64,000 nt of DNA from Bog-532 sp963775825 (GTDB lineage: Bacteria; Actinomycetota; Actinomycetes; Streptosporangiales; Streptosporangiaceae), in assembly GCA_963775825.1 (NCBI GenBank), contig CAVZKY010000035.1, positions 9,414 to 73,413 of the forward strand, written 5' to 3'. The position numbers were made by a program, and so were the translations under genes. The notes beneath the pieces were generated by a model that ran no database searches, was not told where the DNA came from, and was given only the letters and a program-made list of their open reading frames with translations. This document shows, one piece after another, positions 54,856-61,806 of this stretch. Positions within the stretch are counted from its first letter, which is position 1. Every line of letters begins with the position of its first letter.

Positions 54856-56319
54856 TCACAGGCCCTGCTCGGCGGTGAGCCGTCCTGAGGCGACGGCGTC
54901 GACGAGTTCTTGGTGGTCGCGTTCGTTCTGGTCGGCGTAGGCGGCTGCGAACTGGGTGAGGGCCGTGTCGAAGACGTCGGAGCCGCCGAGGTAGGCGGCG
55001 ATCGCGATCCGGTCCCCGGACCGGGCGTGCGCCCGCGCCAGCGCCCACCCGCACAGCTGCCCGTAGATCCGCAGCCCGCGCGGCAGCAGCGCCTCGATGA
55101 CGATGGAGTATTTCCAGTCCCGCAGCTGGCGGACGTAGAAGTCGCGCTGCTGGCCGTCCAGCCCGGCCTCGGCCCGCTGCCAGCCCAGGAAGATGTCGCT
55201 GGAGGCCTGCATCAGCCGCTGCCCCGCGACCACCCGCTGGCCCATGTTGGTGTACTTGCTGGCCCCCACGAAACGGCTGAGCACCGACGTCTCGGCCTCC
55301 TTGACCTGCAGGAACAGCGGGTCGGACTCGTCGCGGCCGAGCATCAGCACGATCCAGCAGCGGGTCCCGACGCTGCCCACGCCGACGACCTTGCGGGCCA
55401 TGTCGGCGTACTCGTACTGCTCGAGCAGGTACCGGCGGTCGGTTGCCAGCGTCCGCCGGTACGTGGCGAGCAGGTCCTTGATCTGGGTTTCGAAGGCCGC
55501 CTGGTCGGTATCTTTGGGCAGCAGGTCCGCGATCGGGACGATCAGCGGCGGGTCGGCGATGATCTGTGGCCGGCCATCGACCAGGTGGGTCAGCTTGGTC
55601 AATTCCTGCATGCTGTCCCTGGTCCGCGCCTTGGCCATGCCCTTGTCCACCATCTTGCGCTGCCGCTTCTCCAGCTGGGAGTTGAACTCCGCCCGCAGCT
55701 GGTCCAGGTCCGCGTGCGCGTACCAGACATCCAGGTTGGTCATCTTGGCGAAGCCGCGCATCGCCTGCCGGTAGCTGGCCACGGTGGCGGTGACGATCTG
55801 GCCGCGGTCCTTGCCGCCGAACCCGTTGCCGCGGGCCGCGACCTCCATGCTGGCCGCCAGCCGCTTGACGTCCCATTCCCACGGGCCGGGCGTCGTCTCA
55901 TCGAAGTCGTTGACGTCGAAGACCAGCAGCCGCTCCGCGGAGCCGAAGATGCCGAAGTTGGACAGGTGCGCATCCCCGCACGCCTGCACCGCCAGCCCGG
56001 ACACCGGAGTGCGGGAAAGGTCGCTGGCCATCGGCAGCGCTGCCCCACGGTAGTAGGTGAACGGGGAGACCATCATCCGGCCCCGCCGGATCGGCACCAG
56101 TTCCGGCACCCGCGTCTTGGCCTGCTCTTCCAGCAGGCCGATCGGGTCGGGCCGGCCCGGCCCCGGGTCGAACACCGCATGACTTTCCCGCGGCACCTCA
56201 GCCCGCGCCTCCTTACCCCGCGCCGCGCGCTCCGCCGGGGTCAGCCGGTCCAGCCCCGACTCCAGCTGGTACCGCGGCGCCTGCCGGGGCGGCGACCCGG
56301 CCGTCAGCACGCTCATCAT
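54856..56319 (-). CDS. DUF2252 family protein
   Basis: 487 residues. Kinase-like (aminoglycoside phosphotransferase-type) fold features: LVPIRRGRMMVSPFTYYRGA, AVQACGDAHLSNFGIF with a HLSNFG loop that resembles the catalytic H-x-D/N, VFDVNDFDETTPGPWEWDVK with the acidic pair, and KRLAASMEVAARGNG. DUF2252 proteins are predicted small-molecule kinases, substrate unknown. The ATG at 56319 follows GGAGAGG. Common in soil actinomycete stress islands. Confidence 0.9.
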   Translation of the reverse strand: MMSVLTAGSPPRQAPRYQLESGLDRLTPAERAARGKEARAEVPRESHAVFDPGPGRPDPIGLLEEQAKTRVPELVPIRRGRMMVSPFTYYRGAALPMASDLSRTPVSGLAVQACGDAHLSNFGIFGSAERLLVFDVNDFDETTPGPWEWDVKRLAASMEVAARGNGFGGKDRGQIVTATVASYRQAMRGFAKMTNLDVWYAHADLDQLRAEFNSQLEKRQRKMVDKGMAKARTRDSMQELTKLTHLVDGRPQIIADPPLIVPIADLLPKDTDQAAFETQIKDLLATYRRTLATDRRYLLEQYEYADMARKVVGVGSVGTRCWIVLMLGRDESDPLFLQVKEAETSVLSRFVGASKYTNMGQRVVAGQRLMQASSDIFLGWQRAEAGLDGQQRDFYVRQLRDWKYSIVIEALLPRGLRIYGQLCGWALARAHARSGDRIAIAAYLGGSDVFDTALTQFAAAYADQNERDHQELVDAVASGRLTAEQGL

Positions 56320-56364
56320 CGGCTCCTCTCCTGCTGCCCGGCGCACCGGCCGGGCACTTGGTCG

Positions 56365-56796
56365 CTAGCATTTGCCTGATGCTGATACGGCACTTTGGAG
56401 ATCGCTTGCCGAGCTCTTCACTTGCGTGACCGAGGACGCGACCGCCGAGGCCGCGGTCAGGGAAGGCTGGCTCTTCGCGGACTTGATCGCGGACTCCAGG
56501 CCGGACAGCGAGTTTTGCAGTGCCGTGGTCTGCGGCGCGAATGCCGACCCCGCGTCGGTGGCGAACATTTTGGCGTCGCTGGTGACGCTGTTCAGCGCGG
56601 TTTGCAGGGAGCCCAGGCCGTTCTTGGCGACATCGACATTGCCGAGGTTGTTCACGGAGGTCTTGAGGCTGGCGGCGTCGGTGCAGTAGGCCGGGGTGCT
56701 GCTGCATCCGGCAGCCAGCCCCGACACGACCAGGGCCAAGGCCGGGGCCGCAAGCAGCAGCCTGGTGCGCGGGCCCGGCCGGTAGGCAGGTCTCAT
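56365..56796 (-). CDS. Predicted lipoprotein, helical
   Basis: 143 residues. The signal peptide LLLAAPALALVVSGLAAGC ends in a lipobox LAAGC, so the protein should be lipid-anchored outside the membrane. The mature part is Ser/Ala/Thr-rich and fully helical in pattern (AASLKTSVNNLGNVDVAKNG, LQSAVSASGKC), like small coiled-coil proteins; no family recognised. GGAGGAG lies just before the ATG. It is 128 bases downstream of the DUF1269 gene. Confidence 0.8.
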   Translation of the reverse strand: MRPAYRPGPRTRLLLAAPALALVVSGLAAGCSSTPAYCTDAASLKTSVNNLGNVDVAKNGLGSLQTALNSVTSDAKMFATDAGSAFAPQTTALQNSLSGLESAIKSAKSQPSLTAASAVASSVTQVKSSASDLQSAVSASGKC

Positions 56797-56924
56797 GTCT
56801 CCTCCGAGGGTGCCGGTGTTTCGGCCGGCAGGTAAAACAGCCATGCCCGGCCGGGGACCGGCGGGCCGGCTGACTTCGGTGGCGGCTGCGGTGCGCGGCG
56901 TCGGCCAGCACAGGCGGCCGGAAG

Positions 56925-57431
56925 TTACATCTCGTTGACCGCTTGCTGCAGAGTCTTGTCGATGTCCTTGGGATCCACGTTCAGCTCCTGGGCTGTCTGC
57001 TTCTCCGCCCTGGTCACCGCGTTCTTGATCGCGTCCTCGACCTTGCTCTCGCCGACAATGACGAGCCCGGCCTGGCCCGGGTCGATGAAGTCCCCCAGCT
57101 GCTTGGCCTGCGCGCGCGACATTCCTCCCGCTAGGTGCCCGCTGACCCCACCGACCACGCCGCCGACCGCGGCCGCGCCCAGCACCGCCGGCGGGAAGAT
57201 GACCCCGATCGCCGCCCCGGCGGCAACGCCCCACCAGGCACCATGGCGGGTGCTTGTCTCGTCCTTATTCTCATGGACCTTGCCGTTGGCATCCTTGGTG
57301 ACCACAGCCGCATCGTAGGAACCCACCAGGCCCGCCGCGTGAGCGTCCTTGACGACCTGGTAGTCATCTTGTGCTGTTGCCTCATCCGGATATGTTGCTA
57401 CCAGAATGAACGTGCTACCGGACCCAGACAT
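56925..57431 (-). CDS. DUF1269 family stress protein
   Basis: 168 residues. The N-terminus is a ferredoxin-like domain (STFILVATYPDEATAQDDYQ). A central hydrophobic Gly/Ala-rich segment (GVAAGAAIGVIFPPAVLGAA) may insert in the membrane, and the end carries the second strand set (GLVIVGESKVEDAIKNAVTR, VDPKDIDKTLQQAVNEM). DUF1269 proteins are induced by stress in several bacteria. GAGGAGG precedes ATG 57431. Its leader is module E2. Confidence 0.88.
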   Translation of the reverse strand: MSGSGSTFILVATYPDEATAQDDYQVVKDAHAAGLVGSYDAAVVTKDANGKVHENKDETSTRHGAWWGVAAGAAIGVIFPPAVLGAAAVGGVVGGVSGHLAGGMSRAQAKQLGDFIDPGQAGLVIVGESKVEDAIKNAVTRAEKQTAQELNVDPKDIDKTLQQAVNEM

Positions 57432-57579
57432 GACGACCTCCTCAGTTCCGCCTGGCATCTTTTGCCAGGCGGTTCAGCCAATCCGCCGCAGCCGTTACCC
57501 AGCCGCAGCATCGCAGTCTCACGCTCACCCCCGGGCAGGTGACCCCGCATCACCTGCCGGCCGAATTCCCCTAGGGGAA
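57432..57579 (-). promoter_or_regulatory. Composite promoter-leader module, copy E2 (DUF1269 gene)
   Basis: Read on the minus strand: perfect palindrome TTCCCCTAGGGGAA (57579-57566), then GGCAGGTGA, seven bases, TCACCTGCC with perfect nine-base arms (57558-57534), then a region ending in a hairpin CCGCCTGGCA-AAAGA-TGCCAGGCGG (57472-57448, ten base pairs) directly before the Shine-Dalgarno. The whole stretch is alike, with only short gaps, to copy E3 before the CMD gene. Confidence 0.75.
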
Positions 57580-57709
57580 AAAGCCGCCGCCAGGGCGGCA
57601 CAACCGCTGCGAACCGGCCCGCCAGACACGAGCTGCCCACTCGCCGGACCGGGCGCCCGCCCCACCGGAGCTGCCACCACCAGACGGGGTGTGGCCGCCG
57701 GTCCCGCGA

Positions 57710-58654
57710 TCAGCCCCGGGTCGGGTCCGCCAGGTAGGCGGCGATCGCCGGCTGCCGGCACCGGATCAGCCACATGTCGGCGCGGCGTCCGAGCACCCAG
57801 ACCACGACCGCGACCCCGCAGGTCAGCGCGACCGCAGCAGCAAACATGCCGCCCGGCAGCGGGTGGCCGGGGCCGGCCAGGGCCAGGCCGAACGGCTTGC
57901 CCTCGGCATCGACGAAGCTGATCACGTGCTTGCTGGCGCTATGGGTGAGCACGAGCAGGATGACGGCTGGGACGGTCATCAGCACGCACAGGGCGGGCAC
58001 CAGGGCGTAGGGGACGACCGCGAGGATCAGCCAGCGGACGATCATCCGGCGCAGCGGGACGCGGTGGTTCCAGCGGTAACGCAGCTGTAGCGGGTGGTAT
58101 GGCCAGCGGATGCCGACCAGCGCGGCGACGGGCAGGCAGGCGACGGGGACGACGCAGATCGCGATGATCTCGGCGCCGATGAGCAGCGCGGCGTGGTGCT
58201 CCAGCCCGGCAACGAGGGCCAGCACCGTGCACAGCGGGGCCACGAAGACCCAGAGCACCGCGGTCTTGGCCAGCAGCAGCCGGCTGATCATGGTGCCGTT
58301 GCCCAGGGCCGCCAGGACACGGATCCGGTCCGGGGCGAGCACGTTCGTCGCCGGGACGTCCGCGTACATCCAGCTGGACAGGACGACGGGAAAGGCGAGC
58401 GCGCTCTGCAGCGTGAACAGCCAGCCGCGCGGCAGCAGGAACCATGCGGCGGCCATGAGCAGCCCGTTGACCGCGACCACGATGGGCACCTGGTACGGCG
58501 GGCTGAACGCCTGTCCCAGCTCGGCGGCGACTGCGGCCCGGAAGGTGGCGGGCAGGACCGCGCCGCGGTCCCGCTCGCGTTCCCTGAACAGTGCCAGCGA
58601 CGTCCGCGCTCGCCCGCCACGCGCCGGCGTTCCGCGGACTGGCGCCTGTGCCAT
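57710..58654 (-). CDS. Multi-pass membrane protein
   Basis: 314 residues, about seven helices (YQVPIVVAVNGLLMAAAWFL, LLLAKTAVLWVFVAPLCTVL, IGAEIIAICVVPVACLPVAA, ILAVVPYALVPALCVLMTVP, AVALTCGVAVVVWVLGRRAD). It begins with a basic N-terminus. The arrangement resembles the membrane subunit of ABC-2 exporters, but no ATPase gene is adjacent, so I leave it unassigned. The frame is open up to 58858; ATG 58654 has GGGGGG before it. The 278 bases downstream hold module E2 of the next gene. Confidence 0.75.
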   Translation of the reverse strand: MAQAPVRGTPARGGRARTSLALFRERERDRGAVLPATFRAAVAAELGQAFSPPYQVPIVVAVNGLLMAAAWFLLPRGWLFTLQSALAFPVVLSSWMYADVPATNVLAPDRIRVLAALGNGTMISRLLLAKTAVLWVFVAPLCTVLALVAGLEHHAALLIGAEIIAICVVPVACLPVAALVGIRWPYHPLQLRYRWNHRVPLRRMIVRWLILAVVPYALVPALCVLMTVPAVILLVLTHSASKHVISFVDAEGKPFGLALAGPGHPLPGGMFAAAVALTCGVAVVVWVLGRRADMWLIRCRQPAIAAYLADPTRG

Positions 58655-58774
58655 GGCCACCCCCCGAGTCTGCGGGCCGCCCAGGCCACGCCACTGCCCC
58701 ACTGGCGGGGCCTTACGGCGATTCATCCGGCTTTGCGGCACGACACCCGCAGCATAACGGCGGGCCAGAACACT

Positions 58775-58808
58775 CTGGTCTTGCCGGCCCGCGGGCCAGC
58801 AAGACCAG
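58775..58808. repeat. Long inverted repeat in a divergent intergenic region
   Basis: CTGGTCTTGC pairs with GCAAGACCAG; inside lies GGCCC-GC-GGGCC, separated by one C/A mismatch. It is a near-continuous 15-pair stem between the starts of the membrane-protein gene (58654, minus) and the CMD gene (59116, plus). In a divergent gap it cannot be a normal terminator, so an operator or cruciform is possible. Confidence 0.6.
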
Positions 58809-58967
58809 GGGATCGGTGCGGTGACGTCGAACCCTCCAACTCGTGCCAGCCGTTTCATGGGTCTGCACGCGCCTGGCCTGCCAGATCGGCAGCAGTTCTG
58901 CCATGTGTCCGCGGCGGCAGGCAGGCCCCCGGACAGGCGTTCAGGCCCGGCCTGATCTGGCTGCGGT

Positions 58968-59115
58968 TTCCCCTAGGTGAATTCGGGCTGTAGGCGATGC
59001 AGGGTCACCTGCCTGGGTGTGAACCTGAAACCGTGACGCAGCGGCCGGTAACGACTGAGGCGGATTCGCTGAACCGGCTGGCAAAGAATGCCAGCGAAAC
59101 TGGAGGAGGGGCCCC
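58968..59115 (+). promoter_or_regulatory. Composite promoter-leader module, copy E3 (CMD gene)
   Basis: TTCCCCTAGGTGAA (58968-58981), GTAGGCGA, seven bases, TCACCTGC (58990-59012), then a leader with GCGGCCGGTAACGACTG (like the E2 leader GCGGCTGGGTAACGGCTG) and the hairpin GCTGGCA-AAGAA-TGCCAGC at 59077-59095, followed by GGAGGAGG and ATG. First base to start codon is 148 bases, as in E2. Confidence 0.75.
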
Positions 59116-59448
59116 ATGACCGCCGATACACCTGTCCTTGACACACTCGCCGACATGACCGTGGCGTCGGCCGCGCACAATTCCCTTGCCCCGCGCGAGC
59201 TCATGCTCGCGAGGATCGCTGCGCTGATCGCGGTGGACGCGCCGCCTGCCTCCTACCTCGCCAACGCCGGGGCCGCCGTGGACACCGGGGTCACCGCCGA
59301 CGATCTCCAGGGAGTCATGATCGCGGTTGCCCCCGTGGTGGGCACGGCCCGGGTGGTCTCGGCAGGCGGGAAGATCCTCCGGGCGCTGGACATCGCGATC
59401 ACCGTGGCCGAGGCCGAGATAGCCTACGACAGCGACGTCAGCCAGTAG
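59116..59448 (+). CDS. Carboxymuconolactone decarboxylase (CMD) family protein
   Basis: 110 residues, all helical: MTVASAAHNSLAPRELMLAR, IAALIAVDAPPASYLANAGA and VTADDLQGVMIAVAPVVGTA, ending ALDIAITVAEAEIAYDS. This is the AhpD-like fold, but the CxxC pair of active peroxidase members is missing here (no cysteine in the protein), so redox activity is unlikely. Strong GGAGGAGG site, ATG start. Controlled by module E3. Confidence 0.88.
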   Translation: MTADTPVLDTLADMTVASAAHNSLAPRELMLARIAALIAVDAPPASYLANAGAAVDTGVTADDLQGVMIAVAPVVGTARVVSAGGKILRALDIAITVAEAEIAYDSDVSQ

Positions 59449-59558
59449 CAGCAACCAGGGCTAGCTCAACCCTCCGTAAGTGGGCGGAAGCAGCAAGGTT
59501 GCTGGCCGGGTTGCGAGCTCTCAGCTCCCCCGCGTGGCCCGGCCCACTACCTACCTGG

Positions 59559-59616
59559 ATCACCTAGGGGAATTCGGCTGGCAGGGGATGCAGGGTCACC
59601 TACCCGAGTGTGAGGC
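59559..59616 (+). promoter_or_regulatory. Composite palindromic element, copy E4 (upstream of FUSC gene)
   Basis: ATCACCTAGGGGAAT (59559-59573), TCGGCT, then GGCAGGGGA, seven bases (TGCAGGG), TCACCTACC, and GAGTGTGAG. It is the closest copy to E2 and E3 in its second half. Distance to the FUSC start is 262 bases, longer than for E1-E3, and the hairpin before the ribosome binding site is missing. The rest of the 372-bp gap (59449-59820) shows no gene. Confidence 0.6.
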
Positions 59617-59820
59617 TGCTGGGTGACCGGCCTTCGCCCCTGGCGGGAACGGCTGGCCCGCTTGTCGCGTGGAGGGATGCCGGGTTTGCTCCGCCCGGGT
59701 GCAGCTGGCGGGCCTGCCCGGCCGCGGGTGGCTGGGCGGCTCCCGGTCGGTGCGGTCGTCCGGTGCGGCTGCGGGAGGGCTGCTTGGCCGGTCTCAGGCC
59801 AGGGTGCTGAGAGGTGAATC

Positions 59821-60921
59821 GTGAGCCAGGTGGCGAAGGTGTTCCAGCTCAACCGGCAGGGATTCAACCTGCGCGCGGGCGCCGTCTTCGCGGTCGTGCT
59901 GGGGCTGCTGATCATCGTGGGGGTGCTCCCGGCGGAGCGGAGGTATTTCCTCACGGCGATCTTCGGGGCGGTGATCGTGGCCGTGAGCGACCCGGGCGGG
60001 AAGTACGGCTACCGGGTGCCCCGGCTGGCCGTGGTCGCCGGGATCGGTGCGCTGCTGACGGCCCTGGGATTCGGCATCGGCGGCGGGGCCTGGGGGTTCG
60101 TGGTGCTGGCCGCCTTCGTGGCCACGTTGCTGGCCGGGCTGGCGGTGACATACGGCCTGCACCGATTCGTCGCGGCCTATGTTCTCAACGTCTGGTTCAT
60201 CGTCGCCCTCGGCCTGCCGACTCTGATCTCCTTCCAAGTGCCGGGTCTGTTCGGCTCCGGCCTGACCCACACCGAACCGTGGAAGCAGGCGCTGGCCTGG
60301 CTGGTCGGGTCGGCCCTGTGGATCGCTTATACCTTCATCATGTGGCTGGTACGCAGGGGGGTCGCCGAGCCCCAGCCTGTCGCCGAGATCCCCGGCGATA
60401 TCTCGCCGCGGCCGCTGACCCGGCCCATTATCCTGTTCGCGGTGATCCGGGCCGCGGCCCTGGCGACCGCCGTCGCGATCTCCTTCGGGCTGAAGCTGCC
60501 CAACGCCTACTGGATGCCCATCGCCACCATCATTGCCATGAAGCCCGACCTGCAGCAATCCGCCCTCGTCGCCGAGCGGCGCATCGCCGGGACGGTCGTG
60601 GGAGCCGGGGTGGCCGCCCTGGTCCTGCTGGCGGTCGACAACCGGACCGCGCTCGAGGTCATCGTCGTCGTCCTGGTCGCGCTGGCCGCGTCGATCCACG
60701 GCGTGAACTACGCCTGGTACACCGCAGCCCTGGGCGGGGCCATCCTGATCGCCGCGGACGTGCCCCACCCGTCCGACCTTGCCGACGAGGGACGCAGGAT
60801 CCTGTTCACGTTCGCCGGCGTCGGGATCGCCATCATCGTCATGTTCCTGGCGGACCGGCTGCAAAAGCACGCCGCCAAAACGGCACCACAGGCACCTGCT
60901 CACCCGGCCCCGGCGGCGTGA
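59821..60921 (+). CDS. FUSC family membrane protein
   Basis: 366 residues, GTG start. Two halves of five to six helices each: GFNLRAGAVFAVVLGLLIIV, AIFGAVIVAVSDPGGKYGYR, LLAGLAVTYGLHRF; then RPIILFAVIRAAALATAVAI, LPNAYWMPIATIIAMKPDLQ and QSALVAERRIAGTVVGAGVA. The motif WMP-x-T...KPDL followed by R-x-x-GT is typical of FUSC (fusaric-acid resistance/aromatic acid efflux-like) proteins. It is shorter than AaeB exporters because the central cytoplasmic domain is missing. Confidence 0.88.
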   Translation: MSQVAKVFQLNRQGFNLRAGAVFAVVLGLLIIVGVLPAERRYFLTAIFGAVIVAVSDPGGKYGYRVPRLAVVAGIGALLTALGFGIGGGAWGFVVLAAFVATLLAGLAVTYGLHRFVAAYVLNVWFIVALGLPTLISFQVPGLFGSGLTHTEPWKQALAWLVGSALWIAYTFIMWLVRRGVAEPQPVAEIPGDISPRPLTRPIILFAVIRAAALATAVAISFGLKLPNAYWMPIATIIAMKPDLQQSALVAERRIAGTVVGAGVAALVLLAVDNRTALEVIVVVLVALAASIHGVNYAWYTAALGGAILIAADVPHPSDLADEGRRILFTFAGVGIAIIVMFLADRLQKHAAKTAPQAPAHPAPAA

Positions 60922-61054
60922 GCGGCCAGGGCGCCGTCGGCCCGGCGCCAGGCACGCGACTACGGCCACGACAAAGACTCCGGCCACGACAAATATGCCA
61001 GTACGGCCAGGACATCAAGGCGAAGGCCGGAACCAGCGGGGTTGTTTCCTCGCT

Positions 61055-61070
61055 GGGACGTTCGGCCCTA
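61055..61070 (+). promoter_or_regulatory. DosR/DevR-like box
   Basis: GGGACGTTCGGCCCTA matches the DosR (DevR) core GGGACTTTCGGCCCTA, a form of the mycobacterial consensus, at all but one position. It lies 107 bases before the start of the gene at 61177. Two direct copies of CGGCCACGACAAA lie at 60963-60975 and 60981-60993 in the same gap, not explained. Confidence 0.5.
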
Positions 61071-61176
61071 TCGATGGCTTGAGCATCCGGGAAAGTTGCC
61101 GGCAGCCATCAACGGTCACGATCGGATTACGCGGCACGGGCCCAGCCGGGCACGGCGGCGTGAGAGAGGAGCCACG

Positions 61177-61632
61177 ATGAGTGCAGTCACCGAGCAGCAG
61201 CTTGAGGACATGGAGGCATTGTTCGTCCAGACCGCGGCGAGCATGAGCAGCGACCGGGGAACCATCACGTTGCATGGCGTGTCGCCGTCGACGCTGTACT
61301 TCGCCGACCGCCCCCAGCGCGAGGTCGGGCACATGTTGTCCAGTCTCTTCGTCGCCAACTGGGCAGCAGGGGACAACAGCTTCGCGGACAATCCCCCGAA
61401 CGCCGTCCTGTCCTTCGGGGAGCCGGGCGAGAGGCCTCCCGAGGATGCGGTCGTGGTCATCCAGGATCCGCACCTGGACGGAGACGTGCTCAGCTACAGC
61501 GTCAAGCTCCTCGACGGCACCGTGCCGGCCGCCACCGGGCCATGTGCGCTGTTCATCGACCCGCTCGGGCGTCCTCTGTCGCCGGTCTCGGTAGCCGGGA
61601 TGCACCGGCGTGCGCGTCGCCGGGGGCGCTGA
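61177..61632 (+). CDS. Conserved hypothetical protein
   Basis: 151 residues, soluble. The segment HGVSPSTLYFADRPQREVGH is followed by WAAGDNSFADNPPNAVLSF, VVVIQDPHLDGDVLSYSVKL and GPCALFIDPLGRPLSPVSV. I recall the same motifs in unnamed bacterial hypothetical proteins but know no function; the pattern suggests a beta-rich ligand-binding domain. ATG 61177 follows AGAGAGGAG. The DosR-like box upstream suggests induction by low oxygen. Confidence 0.8.
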   Translation: MSAVTEQQLEDMEALFVQTAASMSSDRGTITLHGVSPSTLYFADRPQREVGHMLSSLFVANWAAGDNSFADNPPNAVLSFGEPGERPPEDAVVVIQDPHLDGDVLSYSVKLLDGTVPAATGPCALFIDPLGRPLSPVSVAGMHRRARRRGR

Positions 61633-61806
61633 GGACCCGACGGCTCCCAGCGGTCGCGGAAGAAGAGTGAGACCTGCCTACCGGCCTGCGCACAGGCCCG
61701 CTGCTTGCCGCCCCCGACCTAGACGGGGCTGGAGCGGTGGCTGCAGTCAGGCACACGGACTATCAACGAGATGCTGGGCCGCGGCCCGGTAGATAGAGGT
61801 AGCGAG

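Noticed and set aside
59677..59817. 46-codon frame after element E4 with GGAGGG
   Set aside because: Pro/Gly/Arg-rich, no similarity, and stops just before the FUSC start; the distance fits E1-E3 only loosely.
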